Source: Latescibacteria bacterium UBA6620
Lineage (GTDB): Bacteria > Latescibacterota > UBA2968
Length of the DNA stretch: 64,000 nucleotides
Reading direction: 5' to 3'
Assembly: GCA_002433075.1 (NCBI GenBank)
Contig: DJHM01000044.1
Location: 1 to 64,000, forward strand
Part shown: positions 44,541 to 52,645 of the stretch, in pieces
Numbering within the stretch: the stretch's first letter is position 1
Layout: every line of letters begins with the position of its first letter
Made by a program: the position numbers and the translations under genes
The notes under the pieces: generated by a model
The model's database searches: none
What the model was told of the DNA's origin: nothing
Seen by the model: only the letters and a program-made list of their open reading frames with translations

Positions 44541-44918
44541 ATGTCGAAGCTTCTTCTTGCCGATGAGACCTATGAGATCAGAGGAGCGATTTATGAAGTG
44601 TACAGGGAGATGGGATGTAGGTTCCTCGAGGCGGTCTACCAGGAGTGTTTGGAGAAGGAGTTCGCACATCGGGAGATCCCATTCGAGTCACAGCCAGAGT
44701 TGAAACTTCAGTACAAGGGCCAGGCCCTGAATGCCCGGTACCGACCGGATTTTGTCTGCTACGATTCGATTGTGGTTGAGTTGAAAGCATTGCGGGAAAC
44801 CGGCAAGGAGCACGAAGCCCAAGTACATAACTATCTGAGAGCTACGGGTCTGAGGGTCAGACTCCTGGTGAGTTTCGGGCACCATCCCAAAGCCACGGTC
44901 GACCGCATCGTGGTGTAG
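44541..44918 (+). CDS. GxxExxY protein (PD-(D/E)XK-like fold)
   Basis: The 125-residue protein begins with a helix carrying AIYEVYREMGCRFLEAVYQ, the region that names the family. It continues with a nuclease-like core: RYRPDFVCYDSIVVELKAL gives the D and ExK residues of the PD-(D/E)XK fold, followed by HEAQVHNYLRATGLRVRLLV. The role is unknown. The gene is enclosed by exact inverted repeats (44437-44453, 44933-44949), so it looks like a self-contained cassette inserted between iolD and an amidohydrolase gene. Confidence 0.92.
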   Translation: MSKLLLADETYEIRGAIYEVYREMGCRFLEAVYQECLEKEFAHREIPFESQPELKLQYKGQALNARYRPDFVCYDSIVVELKALRETGKEHEAQVHNYLRATGLRVRLLVSFGHHPKATVDRIVV

Positions 44919-44923
44919 CCCTT

Positions 44924-44949
44924 TTCCGTGTATTCCGTGTGTTCCGTGG
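44924..44949 (+). repeat. Right copy of the inverted repeat, with three tandem TTCCGTG units
   Basis: Three TTCCGTG units follow one another (TTCCGTGTA, TTCCGTGTG, TTCCGTGG). The last 17 bases (44933-44949) are the exact reverse complement of 44437-44453. The GxxExxY stop is 6 bases upstream. Confidence 0.85.
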
Positions 44950-44976
44950 CCCTTTGGTTTTCGAGGGGAGATCAGC

Positions 44977-45876
44977 ATGGCGATACCGCTGGTTGATGTG
45001 CATCAGCATTTATGGGATCTGGATCACTTCGAGCTTCCGTGGTTGTCTTCAGTGCCGGCGTTGAACGATCATTACCGGATGTCGCGCTATCTGGAGGAGG
45101 CGAACGGGGTGGAGGTGGCGAAGACAGTGTACATGGAAGTGGATGTGGCGCCGGGACAGATCGGGATGGAAGCGGACTTCGTGCTGGGACTGATCGATGC
45201 GGATGACAATCCGATGGCCGGAGCGACGTTGCGGGCGCGTCCGGGAGAAGCGGATTTCGGCGATCACGTTTCACGCTTTGCGAGCGACGATCGCGTGAAA
45301 GGGTATCGACAGGTGTTGCAGATTCCCGAACTCGGGCCCGGACACTGTCTGTCGGATGCGTTCATCCGCGACGTACGGAAGCTGGGCGAGCAGGGGAAGC
45401 ATTTCGATATCTGTATGCGCCCGGCGGAGCTGGGGGACGGCGTGAAGCTTGTAGAAGCGTGCACGGATACACGGTTCGTGGTGGATCACTGTGGGAATGC
45501 GCACGTCGAGATCGTGAACGGATCCGTGTCGCCCGACGAGGTCGATCCAGGTGGAATGCCTCACGACGCCGACCAGTGGCGAAGAGATATGGAAGCCCTG
45601 GGTGCGCGGGAGAACACGATCTGCAAGATTTCGGGGATCATTGCAAGGCTGCCCGAAGGAAACAACGCGGCAGAGACACTTGCTCCGACAGTGAACCATT
45701 GCCTGGAGACGTTCGGGGCGGATCGAGTGGTCTTCGGGAGCGACTGGCCGGTCTGCACCCTGGGCGCTGCATACCCGACGTGGGTGAACGCGCTGGCGAA
45801 CATCATCGCCGATCGGAGCGAGGACGACCAGCGGAAGTTCTGGTCCGGTAACGCGGAGCGGTTTTACACATTATAG
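44977..45876 (+). CDS. Amidohydrolase family protein (sugar lactonase-like)
   Basis: The 299-residue TIM-barrel hydrolase has the complete metal-site set: VDVHQHLWDL near residue 8, FVVDHCGNAHV near 168 and VFGSDWPVCTLG near 250. This is the pattern of L-fuconolactone/L-rhamnonolactone-type lactonases and related 2-pyrone hydrolases. It lies downstream of iolD and beyond the GxxExxY cassette, so it may belong to the same sugar or inositol pathway. ATG at 44977 has GAGGGGAG upstream. Confidence 0.9.
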   Translation: MAIPLVDVHQHLWDLDHFELPWLSSVPALNDHYRMSRYLEEANGVEVAKTVYMEVDVAPGQIGMEADFVLGLIDADDNPMAGATLRARPGEADFGDHVSRFASDDRVKGYRQVLQIPELGPGHCLSDAFIRDVRKLGEQGKHFDICMRPAELGDGVKLVEACTDTRFVVDHCGNAHVEIVNGSVSPDEVDPGGMPHDADQWRRDMEALGARENTICKISGIIARLPEGNNAAETLAPTVNHCLETFGADRVVFGSDWPVCTLGAAYPTWVNALANIIADRSEDDQRKFWSGNAERFYTL

Positions 45877-45891
45877 TATCTGGTCTGTCCA

Positions 45892-45936
45892 CGCGGACCT
45901 ATCCGCCGAAGCACCTGGCGAAGGCGGATGACCACT
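45892..45936 (+). repeat. Intergenic hairpin repeat
   Basis: TCCGCC and GGCGGA enclose a short GAAGCACCTGGCGAA loop. The wording resembles the CGCCTTCGCC-containing hairpins near 19810 and 38195. It fills the gap between the lactonase gene and proS. Confidence 0.45.
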
Positions 45937-45959
45937 AAACTCATGACCGAAGTGAGCAT

Positions 45960-47681
45960 ATGAGACTATCGACTCTTTTCACCCAGACGTATCGGGAAGC
46001 ACCGGCCGAGGCCGAGCTCATCAGCCACCAGCTGGCGATGCGCGCGGGACTGATCAGGCCCCTGGCGGCGGGTATTTTCAGCTACCTGCCCCTAGGATTC
46101 CGCGTGAAACAGAAGATCGAACAGATCCTGCGTGAGGAAATGCTGGCGATCGATTGTGCGGAAATCGTAATGCCCGTCGTGCACCCTTCCGACATCTGGG
46201 AAGCGAGTGGGCGGTGGTCCGACGTAGGCGCGGAGATGCTGCGGTTGAAGGATCGTGCGGGACGGGATATGTGTCTGGCTATGACGCACGAAGAGGTGAT
46301 GGCGGATCTGGCGAGACACTTCATCCACAGTTACCGGCAGTTGCCGACGAGCGTATTCCAGATTCAGACCAAATTCAGAGACGAGCCTCGCAGCCGGGGA
46401 GGGCTGATCCGGGTGCGTGAGTTCACGATGAAGGATGCGTACAGCTTCAGCGCAGATCAGGACGGCCTGGACAAAATCTACGGAGATATGTTCAAGGCCT
46501 ACTTGATGGTGTTCAACCGCGCCGGTCTGGGAGATGACATTCGGGTGGTGGAAAGCGACACGGGGATGATGGGAGGATCGGGCGCACACGAGTTCATGTT
46601 CCTGAACGATGCAGGCGAAGACACCCTGATCGAGTGTGGTGGATGTGGTTATAAGGCGAACCGTCAGGTGGCGACCCATCAGCGGGAAAAAGTCGAAGCC
46701 GATGCGCCTGAAGCGATCGAGGAAGTGGCGACGCCGGATACAACGACGATCGAGGATGTCTGTCGATTGCTTGATGTGAGCGCGGACCGTACGGCCAAGG
46801 CCATTTTCCACATTGCCCGAATCGAAGATGAAGATCGATTCGTGTTCTCTGTCCTTCGTGGCGATCACGAGCTGAACGAGACGAAGCTGACGAACGCGAT
46901 CAAGGCAACGGAGATGCGTCCCTCGACGGAAGAAGAAATTCGGGCGATCGGTTCGGAGCCAGGCTACGGATCCGCGGTCGGTGTGAAGGCCGATGTGCTG
47001 ATCGTCGTCGATACGGCGATTGCGGAGGGAACCAACTTTGTGGCCGGGGCCAACAAGGATGGCTTCCACCTGAAGAACGTCAACTCGGGTCGAGATTTTA
47101 CACCGGACCTGGCGACGGATCTCGTGGCCGTGGATGCCGGAATGCCCTGCTCGCACTGCGGAACGTCGCTGACAACGACACGTGGAATCGAAGTCGGTAA
47201 CATCTTCAAGCTGGGGTCGAAATACACGGATGCCGTTGGCGCATCAGTACTCGACGAGAACGGCAAAGCGGTGCCGCTCGTGATGGGTAGTTACGGGATC
47301 GGTGTGGATCGTCTGCTTGCGTGCATCATCGAATCGAATCACGACGAGAACGGGATCGTCTGGCCGGTCGCAGTCGCTCCATTCAGTGTCCACATCGTTG
47401 TTCTGGCTGGCAAGCAGCCGAAGGGCGAACTCGAGGCTGCGGAAAAACTGAAGTGTGAGCTCGAGGCGTCGGGGGTGGACGTTCTGATCGACGACCGCGA
47501 GGAACGCGCCGGGGTGAAGTTCAACGATGCGGATCTCATCGGATGTCCGGTGCGAATCACCGTTGGGTCGCGGGGACTGGAGAACGGGACGGTGGAGGTG
47601 AAGCGGAGAGCGGCGGAGGAGAAGGAGGATGTGGCGGTCGACGATGTGGTGAAACACGTGGGGAGTACATTAGGGAATTAG
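45960..47681 (+). CDS. proS: Prolyl-tRNA synthetase, bacterial type with editing domain
   Basis: ProRS charges tRNA-Pro. The 573-residue protein has the class II catalytic core with LAMTHEEV, FRDEPRSRGGLIRVREF and SYGIGVDRLLACI, the C-terminal anticodon-binding domain, and the INS editing domain inserted at about residues 230-395, as in E. coli-type enzymes. The ATG at 45960 opens the typical MRLSTLFTQTYREAP. Editing in trans could be completed by YbaK, encoded at 32414-32893. Confidence 0.96.
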   Translation: MRLSTLFTQTYREAPAEAELISHQLAMRAGLIRPLAAGIFSYLPLGFRVKQKIEQILREEMLAIDCAEIVMPVVHPSDIWEASGRWSDVGAEMLRLKDRAGRDMCLAMTHEEVMADLARHFIHSYRQLPTSVFQIQTKFRDEPRSRGGLIRVREFTMKDAYSFSADQDGLDKIYGDMFKAYLMVFNRAGLGDDIRVVESDTGMMGGSGAHEFMFLNDAGEDTLIECGGCGYKANRQVATHQREKVEADAPEAIEEVATPDTTTIEDVCRLLDVSADRTAKAIFHIARIEDEDRFVFSVLRGDHELNETKLTNAIKATEMRPSTEEEIRAIGSEPGYGSAVGVKADVLIVVDTAIAEGTNFVAGANKDGFHLKNVNSGRDFTPDLATDLVAVDAGMPCSHCGTSLTTTRGIEVGNIFKLGSKYTDAVGASVLDENGKAVPLVMGSYGIGVDRLLACIIESNHDENGIVWPVAVAPFSVHIVVLAGKQPKGELEAAEKLKCELEASGVDVLIDDREERAGVKFNDADLIGCPVRITVGSRGLENGTVEVKRRAAEEKEDVAVDDVVKHVGSTLGN

Positions 47682-47790
47682 GGGATTACCGTACTCCCGT
47701 ATTGGTGAAGATGGAGCATTGCCGATCCTTAAGCGGGAATCGAATACGTGGAGTCGGTGGATCCGGAGCGATGGGATTCGCGGTCGCGTC

Positions 47791-47878
47791 TGTCACCCCG
47801 GTTCGCTTTTTGGCCGGGGTCCATTGGACTTCGCGAAGATCAAAATGGATCCCGGCTCAGAACACTGCCGGGATGACA
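47791..47878 (+). repeat. Composite palindromic intergenic repeat
   Basis: The stretch starts TGTCACCCCGG and ends CCGGGATGACA, so the ends pair. Inside, CCGGGGTCCATT and ATGGATCCCGG pair again. The architecture resembles the GTCATCCCGG...CCGGGATCCA palindromic elements found in many bacteria. It lies in the 232-base gap between proS and the RidA-like gene, which otherwise shows nothing. Confidence 0.65.
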
Positions 47879-47913
47879 AACTGTGCTCTCGTACCTAACA
47901 GGATGAGTGAATC

Positions 47914-48371
47914 ATGAGCATTGAAGACAAACTACAGGAACTGGATCTTTCGCTACCCGACTGGCTGCGCCAGCCGGCGCGTACGTCCCTGGAAAACGGA
48001 CGGGGAATCTGATTTTCGTGGCGGGACAGTTGCCGTTGCGGGACGGAAACCTTGTCTGCTTGGGCAAGGTCGGGGCGGATGTGACGGTGGAGGAGGCCTA
48101 CGAAGGAGCCAAACAGTGCGCGCTGAATGGACTGGCGGTCCTGAAAAGCGTTGCGGGCTCGCTGGACGACATTGCTCAGTTCGTGCGTGTGGAAGGGTTT
48201 GTGGCGTCGGCCGAGGGATTCACGGATCAAGCGAAGGTGATCAACGGGGCGTCGAAACTGATTGCGGCCGTGTTCGGAGAGGCCGGCAGCCACACACGGT
48301 TTGCGGTCGGGGCCAACGAGTTGCCGCTTGGTGCGAGTGTGGAGGTGGCGCTGATTGCTGAAGCTAAATGA
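47914..48371 (+). pseudogene. RidA/YjgF-family protein with one frameshift
   Basis: RidA-type proteins deaminate reactive enamines or imines. The frame starts MSIEDKLQELDLSLPDW. It then shifts near 47970, and the other frame gives GAYVPGKRTGNLIFVAGQLP and runs intact through EEAYEGAKQCALNGLAVL, QFVRVEGFV and ELPLGASVEVALIAEAK to 48371. One base lost or gained in the GC-rich stretch explains it. ATG at 47914 has AGGATGA upstream. The downstream part is complete and well conserved, so a recent mutation or a sequencing error is likely. Confidence 0.78.
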
Positions 48372-48386
48372 TCGATGAACGAGAGT

Positions 48387-48404
48387 CGATGATCGATCAT
48401 CGAA
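48387..48404. repeat. 18-base perfect palindrome
   Basis: TCGATGATCGATCATCGA is fully self-complementary and lies 15 bases after the RidA stop. It could be an operator or a DNA-binding site, or a chance product of a GATC-rich genome. Confidence 0.4.
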
Positions 48405-48409
48405 GTATG

Positions 48410-48449
48410 GAGAAGTCCGTCTCGTGGAAAGTCGAGGCGGCCTTCTCCG
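48410..48449. terminator. Terminator-like hairpin between convergent genes
   Basis: GGAGAAG (48410-48416) pairs with CTTCTCC (48443-48449), and CCG-CTCG pairs with CGAG-CGG inside. There is no strong T-tract on either strand, so termination is likely from position but not proven. Confidence 0.45.
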
Positions 48450-48471
48450 TAAAGCGTCTGCAATGTCCTCC

Positions 48472-50226
48472 CTACCTGTCTTTCGCCACAGGACCGTCCG
48501 GGGTGGCGGTGCTGTAAAGACCGCCTGCTCGATCGTAGTTCACACGGACCTCGCCATCGACGATGTCGAGTCGTGGCACATTGCCGCGTCGGTTATCCCG
48601 ATCCGGACCCCGCATAATAGAAAGTTGCTCGTCGGTCATCCCCTCAATCTCCGGACCCCAACGGTTTTCCGGATGACACATGTCCCCCCCGCTTCGGTTG
48701 AAGTTCCGGGCGGAGTACTTGATGAGAATGCCCCGACGGCCGACATCACTCTGCCAGGCGAGGGCGCCGTGTGTCAGGGCGCCATCCATAAAGAACAGCA
48801 CGTCGCCCGCCTTGAATGTGGGATGGGCGACGAGATCCATATGGTCGTCGCAGGATCTTACGCCTGGCGGTATCGGATACTGTGCCTTGTGGCTCCCGGG
48901 CACGCAGGCGAAGCCGCCGTCGTCCTCATCGACGTCCCTCAACTGCCACGCGATCGTGACGGCTTCACAGTAGCTCCTCCCATTCTTAAACACGTAGGAG
49001 CGCGACGGGTTGAGGGGTTCGTTCGAGTCGTGGAGCGCGTGTCCGGTCGAGCCTTTGACGGACAGGAACGCCGTCGGTCCTCCACATCGAAATCCGCTCC
49101 CACCCATCCAGGTGAGCCGATGGGTGATCGCTGGATGTCCGACCATCCGCCGAAACGGTTCGCAGTAGGGCTTCGGGAGCTCCATTAAAGCCCCCAGGAG
49201 CGGACGTCCAGTTCCGGCAAGACTCTTCGAGCCCCTGGAAAGTTCGTCTCCCACAACGATCCGGTCTGAGAACCTGTCGATGGCTTCGTTCGCGAGCTCG
49301 ATGTCGTCCCGTGACATAATGTTTCGAATGACGAGATAGCCATTCAGGTCCCAGAAGTAGAATTCCTTCAGATCGATGTTACCGGGATCGAGTTTGTAGA
49401 TGCCTGGATGGTAGAGGTCTCGGTGATCAGCGACACGATTGGACGTCCCATCACCGAGAATGGTGGGTGGCGGCGTCGCGTGGGCATATCCCGGTACGTA
49501 GGTAGCCGCCCGACCTTCCTCGCTGAGCTCGCGCTTCCATTCCGGATAAGGATCGGAATCGACCATCTCTCCAGTCCCGGTCGAGTGAATGACGCCTCGG
49601 GCAGCGAATCCGTAGTCGAGCAGTCGCATCTTCCCCTGGCCGGTCCACGGCCGGAACCCTCGCAGGACCGTGTCAGACAGGATCAGCAGGTCACCCTTTT
49701 CCAGCACCACCTGCTTGACGAGTCCCATATCGTCGATGCCGTTTCGGAGATCCTCTGGGGTCTCGACATTCTCTTTGTGGGTACAGGGTACCACAAAGAG
49801 ACCCCCGTCATCCGGTCCTACGTCTTCAAGAGCCCAGATGGCCCGCACGAACTGACACTGACGGACCTGATTCTGGTGGAAGTAGGCGCGGGACTGATCT
49901 CTGGGTTCATCGCCTCCGGTCAAGGGTTCGCCAAAAGGGGTGTCCGCTGAGTCGGCATTGGTCAGGAGACGGGGAAGATGCTCGAGCCTGAATCCAACCC
50001 CGCAGACCTGGTTGAGATACCAGACGAGAAGGGGATGGACGAGAAGATCGCGAAAGGGTTCGCGCCGACCTTCGGGCCAGGCCAGCATGCCGGAGGTTTC
50101 TTTCGCATCGTCGAGCACTGTGTTGAGGGCGTCGACCTCGGCCGGTTTCAGAACACCCTTGAGAACAAGATATCCCGCCACGTCGAAGGCGTAGTTTTCC
50201 TCGTTGGTCATCCTGTCGTCATCCAC
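48472..50226 (-). CDS. Tandem phytanoyl-CoA dioxygenase-like protein; first domain degenerate
   Basis: Two PhyH domains lie in one protein (about 584 residues). The second has a likely metal site in GHALHDSNEP and LTHGALAW, followed by GRRGILIKYSARNF. In the first domain the matching places read LTGGDEP and LRGFRPW, so the iron-binding His, Asp and distal His are lost, while ALEDVGPDDGGLFVVPCTH keeps the fold. The GTG at 50226 has AGGAGG 7 bases upstream and lies after a good promoter; a start at 50295 would precede the transcription start. The first domain may be structural or regulatory. Confidence 0.87.
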   Translation of the reverse strand: MDDDRMTNEENYAFDVAGYLVLKGVLKPAEVDALNTVLDDAKETSGMLAWPEGRREPFRDLLVHPLLVWYLNQVCGVGFRLEHLPRLLTNADSADTPFGEPLTGGDEPRDQSRAYFHQNQVRQCQFVRAIWALEDVGPDDGGLFVVPCTHKENVETPEDLRNGIDDMGLVKQVVLEKGDLLILSDTVLRGFRPWTGQGKMRLLDYGFAARGVIHSTGTGEMVDSDPYPEWKRELSEEGRAATYVPGYAHATPPPTILGDGTSNRVADHRDLYHPGIYKLDPGNIDLKEFYFWDLNGYLVIRNIMSRDDIELANEAIDRFSDRIVVGDELSRGSKSLAGTGRPLLGALMELPKPYCEPFRRMVGHPAITHRLTWMGGSGFRCGGPTAFLSVKGSTGHALHDSNEPLNPSRSYVFKNGRSYCEAVTIAWQLRDVDEDDGGFACVPGSHKAQYPIPPGVRSCDDHMDLVAHPTFKAGDVLFFMDGALTHGALAWQSDVGRRGILIKYSARNFNRSGGDMCHPENRWGPEIEGMTDEQLSIMRGPDRDNRRGNVPRLDIVDGEVRVNYDRAGGLYSTATPDGPVAKDR

Positions 50227-50267
50227 GTCCGATCCTCCTGAGTGCTCTAAACACAACGAATTACGCG

Positions 50268-50295
50268 AATGTAGGCGGCCGATTCGGTCTGTCAA
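50268..50295 (-). promoter_or_regulatory. Sigma-70-type promoter of the tandem PhyH gene
   Basis: On the minus strand TTGACA (complement of 50290-50295) is followed after 16 bases by TACATT (complement of 50268-50273). Transcription would start near 50261, leaving a leader of about 35 bases before the GTG at 50226. Confidence 0.75.
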
Positions 50296-50298
50296 CGG

Positions 50299-51078
50299 CT
50301 ACGCGAGGACACCCTCGTCGATCATCTGTTCGAGGGTGACGGCGACGCCGTCCCGGTCGTTGGGCGGAGCGGTGCGGTCGGAAATGGCCTTGATGTCATC
50401 GTGACCGTTGTCCATCGCAACTCCGACACCTGCGCTCTGAATCATTTCACGGTCGCTGAGGTCGTCGCCGATGGCGATGACCCGATCGAACGGCTCTTTC
50501 CAGTGATCCAAGACGATGCCGATCCCGTGCGCCTTGCTCACGTCACGGTGCATAATCATTGCAATGACGCCGTCGGCGATGACGCAGCGAACGTCATCCG
50601 GAAGATCGGCCAGGATGGGGCCGGGGTCGTCGATGCGGGACAGGTCGAGGATAATCTTGACGGGCGGCCCGGGAAGGGGCTCAGCCAGGTCCACGACCGC
50701 GTGGGCGTCCGGCATGCCGTTGTAGGGGGCCAGTCGCTGGTTGGCGTAGAGGTGATCGTCCATCTCATAGGAGATCGGGGAGCCGGCTGGAGCCCGGTCG
50801 TCGAATGTGTCAATAATGTCGCGAGCGATCTCGATCGGGATGGTACGATTGTGAGGATACCGATCTTCGATTCGAACGAGGGCGCCGGAGTAGTAGACTC
50901 GGGGCGCTCCGGGCAGGCGATGGCTGAGAAGCTGTTCTGTGGTGCGCGGCGGCCGCGCTGTGGCCACGATCGCCCGGTGCCCGCGTGACAGGACTTCTTC
51001 GAGCGCGCGGTCGGTCCGGGACGAGATGGTCTTGTCCGTTCGGAGGAGCGTCCCGTCGAGATCGAGGGCGAGAATCAT
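50299..51078 (-). CDS. HAD-superfamily hydrolase, Cof-type (IIB)
   Basis: The 259-residue protein begins LALDLDGTLLRTDK, the HAD nucleophile motif, and has VIAIGDDLSDREMIQSAGVG with the motif IV acidic residues. VATARPPRTTEQLL carries motif II, and the cap between is of the IIB type. Members dephosphorylate sugar phosphates, phosphorylated cofactors or FMN; the substrate is not readable. Its stop is just upstream of the promoter for the tandem PhyH gene. Confidence 0.9.
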   Translation of the reverse strand: MILALDLDGTLLRTDKTISSRTDRALEEVLSRGHRAIVATARPPRTTEQLLSHRLPGAPRVYYSGALVRIEDRYPHNRTIPIEIARDIIDTFDDRAPAGSPISYEMDDHLYANQRLAPYNGMPDAHAVVDLAEPLPGPPVKIILDLSRIDDPGPILADLPDDVRCVIADGVIAMIMHRDVSKAHGIGIVLDHWKEPFDRVIAIGDDLSDREMIQSAGVGVAMDNGHDDIKAISDRTAPPNDRDGVAVTLEQMIDEGVLA

Positions 51079-51128
51079 GGCATCGATAATTTCAGGATCG
51101 TGAATTGCCTATTTGAACCCACCAATGC

Positions 51129-51158
51129 AAAAGTCCCCTCCCAGTTGTGGAAGGGGAC
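51129..51158 (-). terminator. Intrinsic terminator of infA
   Basis: On the minus strand GTCCCCTTCC pairs with GGGAGGGGAC across a short loop and is followed by TTTT. It lies 25-55 bases after the infA stop. Confidence 0.8.
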
Positions 51159-51183
51159 CGCTCGGCTAAGAGGTCAGGATCGG

Positions 51184-51474
51184 TCAACGTCGACGTCGAC
51201 GTCCGGCCCGAGGGCGGTTGTTGCGGGGACCGCGAGGGCCGCCGGGTCGCGGATCACCGGCATCGCGGTAGGTGATGCGCCCGCGATTGAGGTCGTAGGG
51301 TGAAGTCTCAATCGTGACCTTGTCGCCTACGACAATGCGGATGTTAAATCGACGCATTTTCCCCGACGTATAACCCAAAATCTGATGTCCGCCTTCGATC
51401 TCTACCATGTACTGTCCGTCGGGGAGGATATCTACCACCGATCCTTCAAGTACGACCTTTTCCTCTTTTGCCAT
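51184..51474 (-). CDS. infA: Translation initiation factor IF-1 with Arg/Gly-rich C-terminal tail
   Basis: IF-1 binds the 30S A site. The S1-like domain is plain: VVLEGSVVDILPDGQYMVEI, HQILGYTSGKMRRFNIRI and TIETSPYDLNRGRITYRD. The normal protein ends there, near residue 70. Here about 25 further residues follow, rich in Arg, Gly and Pro (GGPRGPRNNRP, RAGRRRRR). ATG at 51474 has GGAGG upstream; an upstream in-frame start at 51543 falls on the -35 box TTGACA and is rejected. It is a single-gene unit with its own terminator. Confidence 0.95.
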   Translation of the reverse strand: MAKEEKVVLEGSVVDILPDGQYMVEIEGGHQILGYTSGKMRRFNIRIVVGDKVTIETSPYDLNRGRITYRDAGDPRPGGPRGPRNNRPRAGRRRRR

Positions 51475-51537
51475 GCAACCTCCGAGCGAGGTGAAACTTA
51501 TCCCGAGCAGGTTAAGAGTCACACATTGCTCTTTTAT

Positions 51538-51543
51538 TGTCAA
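51538..51543 (-). promoter_or_regulatory. Likely -35 element of the infA promoter
   Basis: A perfect TTGACA is read on the minus strand (complement of 51538-51543), within an AT-rich stretch about 65 bases upstream of the infA ATG. The -10 box is not clear. Confidence 0.5.
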
Positions 51544-51736
51544 GAACTTAACAGTAACCAGTGACCAGATGAGTGGCCTGCCGTGGGAAGAAGAAACGCT
51601 TTAGGGATCTGGAAAAGGGTCGATAGTAGGAAGAAGGTGTGGAATCGGCTGAAATGGGGCGCCGATTCTCGCCCATCACCGCCTGACCAATGGGCACCTC
51701 CTCGGAGGGTGGTCGAGCGATACAAAGGGGTGGAAT

Positions 51737-52645
51737 ATGCAAGTCGCAACGGCGGATGTGCGCTTTTCGGCTTCGCATTTTGCAGAGAAAGTCTATTCCC
51801 GGGTGGAATCGCTGATTACCGTGTCCGACCTGGATGGATCGATTCAGTCCAGGCAAGTCGTGTCACGTAACCAAGAGCAGGCCGACCCTTTTCGTGAAGG
51901 GACGGACCTGCTCGATCTGTATCAGGCCGGGCGTGATGTCTCGAAACGAACGGATGTTGCGGTCGAGAACTTCGAGGCAAGCGAAAGCGCCGCTAAGGCC
52001 CGACCCAGTCTCCTGGAAACGTTTGCCGCTCGTCTGGAGGAAGCAAGCGCCCTGATCGAGCCGGATCCTCTCGAGGCACTTCGAATGACGCCGCAGGACT
52101 AGATGCGAATGGATATGATCGCAGCGGTGGTGGAGCGGTTTACGGGCAAGCGGATTCAGCTGATGGATCCGGACGCTTTCCTCGAGGCGCGGGAACAGAG
52201 CGAGGCGGATGCCGCAGAGCAGGCGTCGGCTATGACCGACGCCTGCTCTGCACTCGATGGTACGGTGATGAAGACGGAAACCTTCGGCGTCGACTATCAA
52301 CTCGTCGAATCATGTCGGGAGTCGGAGACGACAACGTTCGAAGTCGAGGGTCAGGTCCAGACGACCGACGGTCAGTCGATATCGGTCGACATTTCGGTGA
52401 CGATGAGCCGCAACTTCGCGATCGAGCAGAACATCTCTTACTCCGAAGGAGCGGATGTACGGGATCCTTTGGTCATCAATTTTTCGGGTACTGCCGCCGA
52501 GCTGACGGAGCGTTCCTTCTCATTCGACATCGATGCGGATGGACAGACGGGTCAAATTTCCACACCGCTGAACGGTGGTTTCCTCGCTCTGGATCACAAC
52601 GGGGAAGAAGGAGGAAGGTCATCGCAGTCCGACCGGAGAAGGTGA
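51737..52645 (+). pseudogene. Conserved hypothetical protein with in-frame TAG and truncated 3' end
   Basis: One frame runs from ATG 51737 (GGGGTGG upstream) through TAG at 52100-52102 and onward from ATG 52103. The part before reads VRFSASHFAEKVYSRVES, the part after IAAVVERFTGKRIQLM. Then come VEGQVQTTDGQSISVDISV, DPLVINFSGTAAELTERSF and the DxDxDG-like FDIDADGQTGQI with FLALDHNGE. In the proteins I recall of this family the sequence is continuous over the TAG site and continues for another 60-100 residues after the last motif. Here it breaks off into unrelated sequence near 52615. The function is unknown. Confidence 0.65.

Noticed and set aside
48001..48371. A separate short RidA gene starting at an internal codon near 48018.
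   Set aside because: The conserved RidA N-terminal strand lies upstream in the other frame, so a shortened protein would lack part of the trimer core. One frameshift is the simpler explanation.
51475..51543. An N-terminally extended IF-1 starting at 51543.
   Set aside because: The codons coincide with the -35 box TTGACA, and the ATG at 51474 has GGAGG and begins the standard MAKEE sequence.
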